From contig JACPFJ010000012.1 of assembly GCA_016182975.1 (NCBI GenBank), forward strand, positions 1 to 64,000: 64,000 bases of DNA. Reading direction: 5' to 3'. Position 1 is the first letter of the stretch. Each line of letters opens with the position of its first letter. Made by a program: the position numbers and the translations under genes. Shown one piece after another: positions 1 to 11,084 of this stretch. The notes under the pieces are model-generated. The model was not told the DNA's origin, ran no database searches, and was given only the letters and a program-made list of their open reading frames with translations. Origin of the DNA: Deltaproteobacteria bacterium. GTDB taxonomy: Bacteria > Desulfobacterota > Desulfuromonadia > Geobacterales > Pseudopelobacteraceae.

Positions 1-553
1 GGATGGTGGCGATGTCGGCGCCGATCAGGGCCGAATCGAGCACGTGGACCGGGTTGCGCACGCTGGCCACGATGATCTCGGCGGTGTAGCCGTAGTTGTC
101 GAAGATGGTGCGGATCTCCTCGATGATCCCCATGCCGTCCTGGGAGATGTCGTCAAGCCGGCCGACAAAGGGGGAGACGTAGCTGGCGCCGGCCTTGGCC
201 GCCAGGAGGGCCTGCATCGGGGTGAAGATCAGGGTCACGTTCGTTCTGATCTTCAGCGCAGTCAATGCATGGGTCGCCTTGAGCCCCTCCGTGGTCATGG
301 GGACCTTGACCACGATGTTCTTGTGGATCTTTACCAGCTCCTTGGCCTCCTTGATCATCCCCTTGGCGTCCAGGGAGATTACCTCGGCCGAGATGGGTCC
401 GTCGACGATGGAGACGATCTCCTTGATGACGTCCTTGAACTTGCGCCCCGATTTGGCGATCAGCGAGGGATTGGTGGTCACGCCGTCAACCAGACCCAGG
501 TCGTGGGCCTCACGGATTTCGCGGACATCGGCTGTGTCGATGAAAAACTTCAT
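1..553 (-). CDS. Fructose-6-phosphate aldolase / transaldolase-like protein (3' end cut by window edge)
   Basis: The reading frame begins at 553 with [13 protein letters not shown] and is open to the window edge, giving about 184 of the roughly 215 residues usual for the TalC/FSA/MipB family. Seen: [10 protein letters not shown] near residue 27, the Schiff-base lysine context VVKVPMT, and the phosphate-binding run [13 protein letters not shown]. The family makes or cleaves C-C bonds between glyceraldehyde-3-phosphate and dihydroxyacetone or sugar phosphates in the cytosol; in anaerobes lacking full-length transaldolase it completes the non-oxidative pentose phosphate pathway. The start is set by a GGAGGAAATC ribosome site directly before ATG. 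Aldolase and transaldolase activity cannot be told apart here. Confidence 0.93.
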   Translation of the reverse strand, partial: MKFFIDTADVREIREAHDLGLVDGVTTNPSLIAKSGRKFKDVIKEIVSIVDGPISAEVISLDAKGMIKEAKELVKIHKNIVVKVPMTTEGLKATHALTALKIRTNVTLIFTPMQALLAAKAGASYVSPFVGRLDDISQDGMGIIEEIRTIFDNYGYTAEIIVASVRNPVHVLDSALIGADIATI

Positions 554-565
554 GATTTCCTCCAG

Positions 566-826
566 TTATGATGGTGTATGGTCGAGCTGTTCGCGGAATT
601 TTTCCAGGCAGGTCATGGAGCAGAAATAGTGGCGCTGACCTTCGAGTCTGCCCACCACGGCGTCCCTCTCCGATACGTAGACCCCGCAGACCGGGTCGCG
701 GTGGGTGACCTCGGCCTCGTCCCGGGTGTGGGCGGCCTCGGGACGGTTCTCCTTGCCGCCGATCATTGCCTTGACGATCCGATAGCCGATGTAGATGAGC
801 AGCATCCAGATGAGTAGCCTGAGCAC
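566..826 (-). CDS. YHS-domain small membrane-anchored metal-binding protein
   Basis: An 86-residue protein with one N-terminal membrane helix (LLIWMLLIYIGYRIVKAMI), a charged linker, and a C-terminal YHS/TRASH-like module: DPVCGVYV, then YFCSMTCLEKF, so three cysteines in a C-x(n)-C-x3-C layout. Such modules bind a metal ion and often sit beside metal transporters or redox proteins. I chose the GTG start because GGGAGGAGAGACC precedes it. An in-frame ATG at 955 would add a hydrophilic 43-residue N-terminus and has GGAGAAG abutting the start codon with no spacing. It lies 13 bases upstream of the aldolase and may share its transcript. The ligand is unknown. Confidence 0.75.
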   Translation of the reverse strand: MLRLLIWMLLIYIGYRIVKAMIGGKENRPEAAHTRDEAEVTHRDPVCGVYVSERDAVVGRLEGQRHYFCSMTCLEKFREQLDHTPS

Positions 827-1023
827 GGTCTCTCCTCCCTTTTCTAGATCTGAATCCGCGCCGCCTTCATCGCTCCTCTCGCTTAGAATGCCTAAGTCCT
901 GGCGGTCCAGGCCATTGTCACGACTCCGGCGGAGTTCATCCGACAGATCCGGCATCTTCTCCGTGGGCGGCGATTGCCCCCGGCATTTCGCTCGATCCGC
1001 TCTTCAGGCATCACGTATTCAGG

Positions 1024-1506
1024 TCAGATCCTTGCCACGGTCTCGTCGGACCGAAGTGCGGCGAGCAGCTCGCTGATACGACGCCCCAGCACGGGGTGCG
1101 CCAGGTCGGGCGCGATATCGCTGAGCGGCTGGAGCACGAAACGCCGCTCCGCCATGCGCGGATGGGGCACGATCAGGTCCGCTTCGTTGATGACCATGTC
1201 GCCGTAGAGCAGCAGATCGAGATCGATGCTGCGCGGCCCCCAGCGCTGCGTCCTCTTGCGGGCGAAGATGGCGTTCTCGATGTGCCGGAGACGACTCAGC
1301 AGGTCATGGGGAGAAAGCCTTGTGGCAAGCCGCAGCACGGCATTGATGAACAACGGCTGGTCAGCAACGCCTACGGGCGATGTCTCGTAGAACGGCGACA
1401 GGCCGGTGACCCGGCCGGTGGGCAGCTTGCCGATCTCTGCCACCCCCCGCAGCAGGTTCAACTCCCGGTCCCCCAGATTCGAACCGAGGGCGATGTAGGC
1501 ATCCAT
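1024..1506 (-). CDS. folK: 2-amino-4-hydroxy-6-hydroxymethyldihydropteridine pyrophosphokinase
   Basis: A 160-residue protein, the normal length for HPPK, which transfers pyrophosphate from ATP to hydroxymethyl-dihydropterin in cytosolic folate synthesis. Seen: N-terminal AYIALGSNLGDRE, the FYETSPVG loop, and the signature RWGPRSIDLDLLLYGD with the magnesium-binding Asp pair, followed by VPHPRMAERRFVLQPL. The ATG at 1506 gives the standard family N-terminus; an in-frame upstream start would add 11 atypical residues and run into the hairpin element at 1528-1594. The ribosome site is weak, which fits possible control by that leader. No other folate gene is adjacent, although folD lies in the same window at 48 kb. 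Confidence 0.95.
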   Translation of the reverse strand: MDAYIALGSNLGDRELNLLRGVAEIGKLPTGRVTGLSPFYETSPVGVADQPLFINAVLRLATRLSPHDLLSRLRHIENAIFARKRTQRWGPRSIDLDLLLYGDMVINEADLIVPHPRMAERRFVLQPLSDIAPDLAHPVLGRRISELLAALRSDETVARI

Positions 1507-1527
1507 TTCCACGCGGTGATTAAAGCA

Positions 1528-1594
1528 CAAAAAAAACACCCTGGCAACTAGGAGGGAAAGTCACCAGGGCAAATGAGGGTCTGTTACGACCCTC
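1528..1594 (-). promoter_or_regulatory. Two tandem hairpins with T-tract before folK (terminator or attenuator)
   Basis: Read on the minus strand, a perfect 7-bp hairpin (GAGGGTC, loop GTAACA, GACCCTC; 1575-1594) is followed by a second hairpin (CCCTGG / CCAGGG arms at 1564-1569 and 1539-1544, with an extra 3-bp inner stem) and a run of T residues at 1529-1536. This has the shape of an intrinsic terminator about 20 bases before the folK start. The large loop carries CCCTCC, complementary to a Shine-Dalgarno sequence. It could be the terminator of the endonuclease gene upstream or an attenuator for folK. I could not match it to a known riboswitch consensus. Confidence 0.6.
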
Positions 1595-1706
1595 GCAACC
1601 TTTTATTTAATTATACTATACCAAAGGGGGCTGGCAACAGCAAGTGCAAAAAAACCGCAACATCTCATAATAGCGAAACAAAAATAGGATTTCTTTACAA
1701 TGCTGG

Positions 1707-2366
1707 TCAAGCGGCGAGGCAACAGCAGGAGCTGGCAAGAGGACAGCCGCCGCAGCGTGGTCGCTTGCGACAGAACTGCTTGCAGTGCTCAACGATCAGG
1801 GCGTGGTACTCGTTGAACAGCACGGCATCCGGCGGCAGGTTCTCCATGAACAGCGTACGGGTCTCCTCGTAGCCGGTCCGCTCGGGGAGAATCCCCAAAC
1901 GGTGGAACAGGCGCCGGGTGTAGGCGTCCACGACAAAGGTCGGTTTAGCACCGGCATAGAGCAGGATCGAGTCGCAGGTCTCGGGTCCGATGCCGTGCAC
2001 CGCCAGGAGCTCCTGCCGCAGCAGGCGCCAATCACCGCTGAACATCCTTTCCAGGGAGCCGTCATAGCGGGCAAAGAGCCATTCCATAAACTCCTTGAGC
2101 CGCCGGCTCTTGACGTTGAAATAACCGGCCGGGCGGATGAACGCCGCCAGCTGCCCGCGCTCGATGTCGCGCAAACCTTCCGGGGTGAGGCAATCGGCGG
2201 CCTTGAGGTTGGCGATTGCACGTTCCACGTTGCTCCAGGCGGTGTTCTGCGTCAGGATCGCCCCCACGCAGACCTCGAAAGGGGTCTCGGCCGGCCACCA
2301 TTGAAGCGGGCCGTAATGGGCCAGCAGCCGCTCGAAGATATCCGTGAGTGTCTTTGCCGTTTTCAT
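1707..2366 (-). CDS. Endonuclease III-family DNA glycosylase (MagIII-like)
   Basis: A 219-residue helix-hairpin-helix GPD glycosylase with a C-terminal 4Fe-4S motif, CKQFCRKRPRCGGCPLASSC. The hairpin region reads AVHGIGPETCDSILLYA, and the catalytic aspartate is in FVVDAYTRR. The lysine that defines bifunctional endonuclease III (GVGRKTA) is replaced here (GIGPETC), as in the 3-methyladenine glycosylase MagIII branch, so I infer a monofunctional base-excision enzyme rather than Nth proper. The start at 2366 follows GAGGAAACG; an upstream in-frame ATG would add 11 residues. It is separated from folK by a terminator-like element and from the next gene by an inverted-repeat element. Confidence 0.85.
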   Translation of the reverse strand: MKTAKTLTDIFERLLAHYGPLQWWPAETPFEVCVGAILTQNTAWSNVERAIANLKAADCLTPEGLRDIERGQLAAFIRPAGYFNVKSRRLKEFMEWLFARYDGSLERMFSGDWRLLRQELLAVHGIGPETCDSILLYAGAKPTFVVDAYTRRLFHRLGILPERTGYEETRTLFMENLPPDAVLFNEYHALIVEHCKQFCRKRPRCGGCPLASSCCCLAA

Positions 2367-2420
2367 CGTTTCCTCGTACGAAAAAGGGGATGCCCGCAAG
2401 CATCCCCTCGATGTATCCTG

Positions 2421-2588
2421 AATTCTGCAAATCTCACCACAGAGTCACAGAGGGCACAGAGAAAGGCCTTATATTTACAAGGCATGAGAATCGATGATGC
2501 CATTCACTCTGCTGTGATGAATCTATCGAAAAAAGGCTCTGTGATTCCTCTGTGTTCTCTGTGACTCTGTGGTTGGAGTGCCGTTTTC
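2421..2588. repeat. Intergenic inverted-repeat element, CACAGAG family, copy 1
   Basis: The ends are inverted: CCACAGAGTCACAGAG at the left and CTCTGTGACTCTGTGG at the right, around a variable centre of about 100 bases. Shared flanks extend to TGCAAA on the left and GTGCCGTTTT on the right. Copies 2 and 3 are at 52005 and 55630. No coding potential is convincing. It fills the gap between the endonuclease gene and the secreted protein. Confidence 0.85.
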
Positions 2589-2612
2589 AGGTTTGTTGAT
2601 ACGGTTCCAGCG

Positions 2613-3200
2613 CTACCTGACGAGCACGCGGATGTTCTTCGGACTGGCCTTGTAGCCCCCGGACACGGTGACGTACCCCTTGTAGAGGTCGCTGAGATCG
2701 GTGACCTTGGCCATGAACCAGTTCCCCGAACGGGCATTGTCCTTGGCGTCGGGAGCGTGATAGACGCCGTCCCGCGAGGCCCCTTCGAAGATGATCACCA
2801 CCGCCCCCAGCCTCAACTCGCCTGCATTGGCGATATGGCTCTTCCAGAAACTGCGCGTCCAGTACCTGTTACCGTCGGTCACCTTGAAAAACTCCCCTTC
2901 GCCCTTGGTCCTGGATGAGGGGGGCGTTACCATTTTGGAAAGGTGTACGTAGATCCATTCATGCGTGCCCAGCGGCTGTTCGGAGATAAAAAAATCATCC
3001 CGCTGGATGTAGTGATCATCCTCGCCGGACGCCGACGGCTCACGAGCCGGGGCGGGGGGAGGCTCGACGGGCTCCGGCGGTGGCGGTGGCGATAGCGAGG
3101 AGCCGTCGATGACGAGTTTTTGCGCCTCGTTCCAGAGATCTGCACGGGCGATTCCAACGCAGAGCAGCACCAGTATCACAGGGATCACGACCTGCTTCAT
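2613..3200 (-). CDS. Secreted protein of unknown function, SH3-like C-terminal half
   Basis: A 195-residue protein with a Sec signal peptide (MKQVVIPVILVLLCVGIARA, cleavage probably after ARA), then a proline-rich linker at residues 36-53 and a compact domain from about 65 to 195. I do not recognise a named family. The C-terminal half has short beta-rich motifs (EWIYVHLSKMV, GAVVIIFEGAS, KGYVTVSGGYKAS, RVLVR) that could form a small barrel, and it ends KNIRVLVR as if complete. Likely periplasmic. The gene is flanked by a repeat element downstream and a 110-base gap upstream. No function can be assigned. Confidence 0.8.
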   Translation of the reverse strand: MKQVVIPVILVLLCVGIARADLWNEAQKLVIDGSSLSPPPPPEPVEPPPAPAREPSASGEDDHYIQRDDFFISEQPLGTHEWIYVHLSKMVTPPSSRTKGEGEFFKVTDGNRYWTRSFWKSHIANAGELRLGAVVIIFEGASRDGVYHAPDAKDNARSGNWFMAKVTDLSDLYKGYVTVSGGYKASPKNIRVLVR

Positions 3201-3311
3201 AACGAGCCTCCTTGAACATGGATTGCGGCAACCGGATCGTACGAGAGCTTATTAACACATCCAGCGGAAAAGTCCATTAGAAAACCGTGCGCGGCCGCGC
3301 CGCGATCGTCG

Positions 3312-4181
3312 TTATGGCAGCAGGCCGGCCCTCAGCCCTTGCGCCAGGGTGGGATAACGCAGCGTCACGCCGAGACGCCCCAGCATCCGCGAATTGTCCA
3401 CCACCCGCGACTCGCTCACGTAGGAGAACATCAGCGGCGACATGACCCGGCGCGCCTCCTCCATGGTGACCTGCGGCTGGCGCGGCAGGCCGAGCGCGTC
3501 CGCGCAGGCGTTGAAGTAGGCGGTCATGCTGCAGGGGTGACCGTCGCTGACGTTGAAGATGTCGCCGTCCACGCCTTTCTCGGCCGCCGCCAGACAGACC
3601 TGCGCCAGGTCGTCGGCATGGATGCGGTTGCCGGGGCCAGCCTCCTCCTCCAGCAGCAGCGGCTCTCCACGGCTGATCTGCATCAGCGGCAGCCGGCCGG
3701 GGCCATAGATGCCGCTCACCCGCAGGATGACCACCGGCACTCCGTGAGCATGGCCGTATTCCCTGAAGGCGGTCTCGGCATCAAGCCGCCGCTTGCCCAT
3801 GGCCGATGTCGGTTCGGTCGGCGATGCCTCCGTCACCACGCCGCCGCCGGTCTCGCAGTAGACCGAAGTGGCGCTGATGTAGACGATCTTTGCCGGCGGC
3901 GCAGCGGCCAGGGCGGCGCAGAAGTTGCGGGCGCGGGTATCATGGATACCGCCGCCCGGCGGAGGGACGAAGTAATAGACAACAGCGCCGGCGACATCGA
4001 GCTCCGGGAGAGCCTTGGGGTCGTCAAGGGCACGGACAACCGTGCCGAATCCTTCGGCCTCAAGCTGTGCGCCATGCTCGGCCGACCTGACCATGCAGGT
4101 AACCTCCGCCCCCGCTTCACGGGCGGCGCGGGCGACACGCCCGCCGATGTATCCGCAACCGGCTATGAATACAGGTTGCAC
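3312..4181 (-). CDS. NAD-dependent epimerase/dehydratase family protein (atypical SDR)
   Basis: A 289-residue Rossmann protein. The nucleotide-binding loop is FIAGCGYIGGRVARA near the N-terminus; YISATSVYCETGGG and a later RVSGIYGPGR fit the extended SDR layout, with a weakly conserved catalytic Tyr/Lys. This is the YeeZ/SDR5-like group, whose substrate is mostly unknown. I chose the GTG start at 4181, preceded by GGAGGAACTA: a longer frame from 4271 would run through the terminator hairpin of the upstream oxidoreductase, which argues against it. It is probably transcribed separately from nifJ because of that terminator. Confidence 0.85.
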   Translation of the reverse strand: MQPVFIAGCGYIGGRVARAAREAGAEVTCMVRSAEHGAQLEAEGFGTVVRALDDPKALPELDVAGAVVYYFVPPPGGGIHDTRARNFCAALAAAPPAKIVYISATSVYCETGGGVVTEASPTEPTSAMGKRRLDAETAFREYGHAHGVPVVILRVSGIYGPGRLPLMQISRGEPLLLEEEAGPGNRIHADDLAQVCLAAAEKGVDGDIFNVSDGHPCSMTAYFNACADALGLPRQPQVTMEEARRVMSPLMFSYVSESRVVDNSRMLGRLGVTLRYPTLAQGLRAGLLP

Positions 4182-4199
4182 TAGTTCCTCCGGAATACG

Positions 4200-4232
4200 A
4201 AAAAAGGCTCTGCGGCCGAAGCCGCAGAGCCT
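4200..4232 (-). terminator. Intrinsic terminator of the pyruvate oxidoreductase gene
   Basis: On the minus strand a perfect 12-bp stem (AGGCTCTGCGGC) closed by a TTCG tetraloop is followed by six T residues. It sits 24 bases after the nifJ stop codon. Confidence 0.92.
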
Positions 4233-4255
4233 GATGAGTTCAGTCCGCAATCGAG

Positions 4256-7776
<3,521 letters not shown>

Positions 7777-7823
7777 GCTGTACCTCCTCCTTGGGATTTA
7801 TCCTCTTCTGTATCAGATCGTCT

Positions 7824-7880
7824 GTAGGGGCAGGCCCATGTGCCTCCCCGATCCGGGTGGCCACACGGGGCCGCCCCTAC
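7824..7880. repeat. GTAGGGGC inverted-repeat element, copy 1
   Basis: Starts GTAGGGGCAGGCCCATGTG and ends with the complement-type run GGGGCCGCCCCTAC, forming an imperfect 57-base hairpin in the gap between recR and nifJ. Other elements with the same GTAGGGGC/GCCCCTAC ends are at 10930 and 41788, with different centres. Confidence 0.7.
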
Positions 7881-7888
7881 CATAACCA

Positions 7889-8482
7889 TTACAACTCGTT
7901 TCTCCCCTGCAGCGCCCACTGCACCGTGGCCGCGTCGACGAACTCGATGTCGCTCCCGAGCGGAATGCCGTGCGCCAGGCGCGTCACCTTCACGTTGAGA
8001 GGTTTGAGCGCCTTGGTCAGATACAGGGCCGTGGCCTCCCCTTCCACCGTGAAGTTGGTGGCGATGACCACCTCACTGACCCCGCCTCGGCCGACACGCT
8101 CAAGCAGTGCGGCTATCCGCAGGTCTGAGGGGCCGACGCCCGCCAGGGGGGATATGGCCCCCTCCAGCACGTGGTAGACGCCGTGCCAGGCATTGCTCCG
8201 CTCCAGGGCCATCAGGTCCTGGGAGTTCTCCACCACACAGATGGTGCCGGCGTCGCGGTTGCCGGAGCAGATCGAGCAGGGATCATCCTCGGTGATGGCA
8301 AAACAGGTCGAACAGGCGCGAACCCGACTGCGGACCTCCAGCAGGGCATCCGCCAGCGCTGTCAGGTTCTGGGGAGACTTGAGCAGATGAAACGCCAGCC
8401 GAAGCGCAGTGCGCTCACCCACCCCGGGCAGCTTCTTCAATTCGGCTACCAGACGCGACAGCGAGGAGGTTTTAGTTAGCAT
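7889..8482 (-). CDS. recR: Recombination protein RecR
   Basis: A 197-residue protein, full length for RecR, which works with RecF/RecO to load RecA at gaps. Seen: N-terminal helix-hairpin-helix (LKKLPGVGERTALRLAFHLL), four-cysteine zinc finger (CSTCFAITEDDPCSICS), Toprim domain (ICVVENSQDLMALE, then HVLEGAISPLAGVGP), and the C-terminal ATNFTVEGEATALYL region. It belongs to the common dnaX-ybaB-recR set, all on the minus strand, but 260 bases separate it from ybaB. That gap holds a promoter and a structured leader, so recR may be transcribed independently here. Confidence 0.97.
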   Translation of the reverse strand: MLTKTSSLSRLVAELKKLPGVGERTALRLAFHLLKSPQNLTALADALLEVRSRVRACSTCFAITEDDPCSICSGNRDAGTICVVENSQDLMALERSNAWHGVYHVLEGAISPLAGVGPSDLRIAALLERVGRGGVSEVVIATNFTVEGEATALYLTKALKPLNVKVTRLAHGIPLGSDIEFVDAATVQWALQGRNEL

Positions 8483-8528
8483 ATTTCCCGATACAAATAA
8501 AACATTTTTTTATGAATTATAGTGCGAT

Positions 8529-8645
8529 TAAAAAAACATGCCCCTCGCTGTAAAAGGGCCGGTGAGTGGCCGCGTACCCGAGAGGTCACAAAGAAAGGGC
8601 TTAGCCGGCCATGGCATTCGGGCAATGCTGCTGGCCGAGATGCCA
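8529..8645 (-). ncRNA. Candidate structured leader or small RNA between ybaB and recR
   Basis: Downstream of a good minus-strand promoter the transcript would contain a strong hairpin (GGCCA...GCATT-loop-AATGC...TGGCC, 8607-8636), then a possible long-range stem in which GGCCGG/CCGGCC arms (8605-8610 with 8557-8562) compete for the same GGCC. It ends with a GCCC...GGGGC stem followed by seven T residues (8529-8559). It looks like either a terminated small RNA of roughly 115 bases or an attenuator for recR. It does not match a riboswitch class that I recognise. Confidence 0.4.
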
Positions 8646-8651
8646 CCATGT

Positions 8652-8680
8652 CTATTAGCCCAACTAAAAAATTTAGTCAA
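8652..8680 (-). promoter_or_regulatory. Sigma-70-type promoter, minus strand, upstream of recR leader
   Basis: TTGACT (8680-8675) and TAATAG (8657-8652) separated by exactly 17 bases, in an AT-rich patch of otherwise GC-rich DNA. It would start transcription near 8645 into the structured leader. Confidence 0.6.
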
Positions 8681-8742
8681 ATTAAAAAATCAAGCAGCCG
8701 ATCAGTCTGTCGCGCAAACGATCGGAAACAAGCGCTGCCAGC

Positions 8743-9057
8743 CTAGAAAAGGCCGGGTATGTTCATCCCGCCGGTGATCTTAGACATCTCACCGGAAAGT
8801 TCGGCATGAACCTTTTTGAGCGCCTCGTTGACGGCGGCGATGATCAGGTCCTGGAGCATCTCCACGTCGTTGGGGTCAACGGCCTCTTTTTTTATCGACA
8901 GTGAAATTATCTCATTCTTGCCGTTGACCAGGACGTTGACCGCGCCGCCCCCGGACGACGCCTCGGCCGTCTTCAGGGATGCCTCCTCCTGGAGCCGCGC
9001 CATCTTCTGCTGGATCATCTGGGCCTGTTTCATGATATTCGCTAAACCCTTCGACAT
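8743..9057 (-). CDS. YbaB/EbfC family nucleoid-associated protein
   Basis: A 104-residue DNA-binding protein. Seen: N-terminal MSKGLANIMKQAQMIQQKMA, a GGGAVNVLVNGKNEI strand region, and DLIIAAVNEALKKVHAE. The homodimer coats DNA and is nearly always encoded between dnaX and recR, as here. Start: ATG at 9057 with GGGAGGAACAG upstream, 66 bases after the dnaX stop. Length and sequence are typical. Confidence 0.95.
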   Translation of the reverse strand: MSKGLANIMKQAQMIQQKMARLQEEASLKTAEASSGGGAVNVLVNGKNEIISLSIKKEAVDPNDVEMLQDLIIAAVNEALKKVHAELSGEMSKITGGMNIPGLF

Positions 9058-9123
9058 CTGTTCCTCCCGGATGTGGATTGATAGTAAAACCTGGTTATGC
9101 CGGCATTTGACCCTGAAAAGCCT

Positions 9124-10824
9124 TCAGGTCTCCCGGATGTCCGTGATCGTGCCGCCGAAAATCCGCAGCGCCTCGTTGATCAGCGGATGTGCGGCCACCT
9201 CCTGCCTCAGCTCTTTCATTCGCCGGTCATGTTCGGACTTTTTTTTTCCCAGCAGCGACAGGGGGGCCTCACCGGTTTCCGGGGCAATCTCCTTCACGCG
9301 GACGACCGTTTCCTGACCGCTGAACTCACGCGCCAGCGCCTGAATCTCGGCGAGAGAGGCGCTGTCCCGGGCGCTGGTCAGGAAGAAGCTCCCCTCGGGA
9401 AAGCCGATTTCCATGCAGCCCGGCTCCTGTTTCAGCGGGCTGCCATGCTCCAGCACCGATCCGATGTCGGGCCGCTTCGTGAGCACGAAGGCTACGAACC
9501 GTTCCCAGCCGGCATGCCCGGCGACTTGCTGCGCGGGCGCGCCCGCCGTCCGGGGCTCCTGGGCCTGGCGCTGCTCCGCACCGTGGTGAGCATGGGCAGG
9601 CTCATGGCGGCGTTGCTCCACGGCGGGGGCGGCACGCCTTGCCTCCCAGGGAAGCGACGGCGTATGCACGGCCCCGGTCTCCAGGGCCTTGATCTTTTCC
9701 AGAAGTTCCTGGATAGGGATCACCGGTTCGAGTGTCGCCGCCTTCAGCAGCGCCATCTCCAGGATCAGCCTCTGGAAGGTGGCGTGGGCCATCTCGCTGT
9801 CCGCCTTGACCAGGAGCGTCAGGCGGCGCTGGATCTCCATGGCCGAAAAAGGGGCCGCCTGTCGGCGCAACTCCGTCAACTCCGCCTCGGCCAGGTCGAG
9901 GATATCCTCCGGCTTGCCTACCGAACGGATCACCAGCAGGTGACGGAAGTGCTCGACCAGCTCCTGGCAGAACTGGCGCATGTTGTAGCCGACCAGGTCA
10001 ACCTTTCTGACCCCCTCCAGCACCCCCTGGGTGTCGGCGTTGAAGATCGCCGCCGAGATCTCGGCCAAAAGGCGCCGGTCCACGGCGCCGATCAGCGTGA
10101 CCACGTCCTCGTCCGTGGCGCTGTTGCCGCAGAAGGCCAGCACCTGGTCGAAGGCGGTCAGGGAGTCGCGCATGCTGCCGTCCCCCTTGCGGGCGATCAG
10201 CGCCAGGGCGGTGTCGCTGATGGCGATCCCCTCCATGCCTGCGATCTCCTTTAGTCTGGCGATGATCTTGGCCAGGGGGACGCGCTTGAAATCGAAGCGC
10301 TGGCAGCGGGAGAGGATCGTTACCGGCAGCTTGTGGGGCTCGGTGGTGGCGAAGATGAACTTTACGTGGGCCGGCGGCTCCTCCAGCGTCTTCAGCAGGG
10401 CGTTGAAGGCGTTGTTGGTGAGCATGTGGACTTCGTCGATGATGAAGATCTTGTAGCGGCTGTGGGAGGGGAGATACCTGATGTTGTCGCGCAGCTCGCG
10501 GATATCGTCCACGCCGGTGTTGGAGGCGCCGTCGATCTCGAAGACATCCGTGGAGTTGCCCTTGGTGATCTCGATGCAGAGCGGGCAGGTGTTGCAGGGC
10601 TCGTGCGAGACCCCCTGTTCGCAGTTGAGCGCGCGGGCCAGGATGCGGGCCGTGCTGGTCTTGCCGACCCCGCGTGCGCCGGTGAAGAGAAAGGCGTGCG
10701 CTACCCGGCCCGAATCGATGGCGTTTTGCAGGGTGCGGCTGACATGCTCCTGCCCTGTCAGCTCGGAAAAGGTCTGGGGACGGTATTTCCTGGCCAGGAC
10801 TTCATAGTGGGTGCCGTTGGACAA
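9124..10824 (-). CDS. dnaX: DNA polymerase III subunits gamma/tau
   Basis: A 566-residue clamp-loader ATPase. Seen: LARKYRPQTFSELTGQEHV, Walker A GARGVGKTST, the zinc-binding cysteines around CNTCPLC, Walker B IIDEVHML, and sensor ATTEPHKLPVTILSRCQRF. After residue about 385 comes a low-conservation linker rich in Ala, His and Gln, then a tau-like C-terminal domain. An A9 run at codons 525-528 (9239-9247) is a potential slippage site: one extra or one missing base leads to a stop within 4-8 codons, giving a product about 35 residues shorter. It is the first gene of the dnaX-ybaB cluster. Confidence 0.96.
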   Translation of the reverse strand: MSNGTHYEVLARKYRPQTFSELTGQEHVSRTLQNAIDSGRVAHAFLFTGARGVGKTSTARILARALNCEQGVSHEPCNTCPLCIEITKGNSTDVFEIDGASNTGVDDIRELRDNIRYLPSHSRYKIFIIDEVHMLTNNAFNALLKTLEEPPAHVKFIFATTEPHKLPVTILSRCQRFDFKRVPLAKIIARLKEIAGMEGIAISDTALALIARKGDGSMRDSLTAFDQVLAFCGNSATDEDVVTLIGAVDRRLLAEISAAIFNADTQGVLEGVRKVDLVGYNMRQFCQELVEHFRHLLVIRSVGKPEDILDLAEAELTELRRQAAPFSAMEIQRRLTLLVKADSEMAHATFQRLILEMALLKAATLEPVIPIQELLEKIKALETGAVHTPSLPWEARRAAPAVEQRRHEPAHAHHGAEQRQAQEPRTAGAPAQQVAGHAGWERFVAFVLTKRPDIGSVLEHGSPLKQEPGCMEIGFPEGSFFLTSARDSASLAEIQALAREFSGQETVVRVKEIAPETGEAPLSLLGKKKSEHDRRMKELRQEVAAHPLINEALRIFGGTITDIRET

Positions 10825-10929
10825 GAGAGCGAACCTCGCAGGTCATCTGTCGCCCCGACTGCCCGTACGGGAAAGGGTTGAGGGAGGGGTGCGGACATCG
10901 GATCGGAAAAGAAGGGTAATCGTTTTCAT

Positions 10930-10956
10930 TAGGGGCGTATTGCAATATGCCCCTAC
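10930..10956. repeat. GTAGGGGC-type short palindrome, copy 2
   Basis: A near-perfect palindrome, TAGGGGCGTATTGCAATATG followed by CCCCTAC, between the dnaX start and the SRP RNA gene. It has the same outer bases as the element at 7824. It could serve as a hairpin after the SRP RNA, but no T-run follows. Confidence 0.6.
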
Positions 10957-10971
10957 GGTTTGCAGGCGCAT

Positions 10972-11077
10972 ATGATAGCCGGGCTTACCCGCGGCACACG
11001 ACGGGGGCCGCTGCCGTTGCTTCCTTCCGGACCTGGCGGGGTTCACGGCCTGCCGTTGCGCGGGGCCCGGCTATCAT
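10972..11077 (-). ncRNA. ffs: Signal recognition particle RNA (4.5S-type, small bacterial)
   Basis: On the minus strand the region folds into one long hairpin with GATAGCCGGGC/GCCCGGCTATC ends, and carries the universal SRP core: CAGGTCCGGAAGGAAGCA in domain IV with its GGAA tetraloop, preceded by GTGAACCCCGC. Length is about 105 bases, as expected of the small form lacking an Alu domain. It binds Ffh and targets nascent membrane proteins. The SRP gene is frequently found beside dnaX, as here. Exact ends are set from the terminal helix and may be off by a few bases. Confidence 0.93.
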
Positions 11078-11084
11078 ATCCGCC

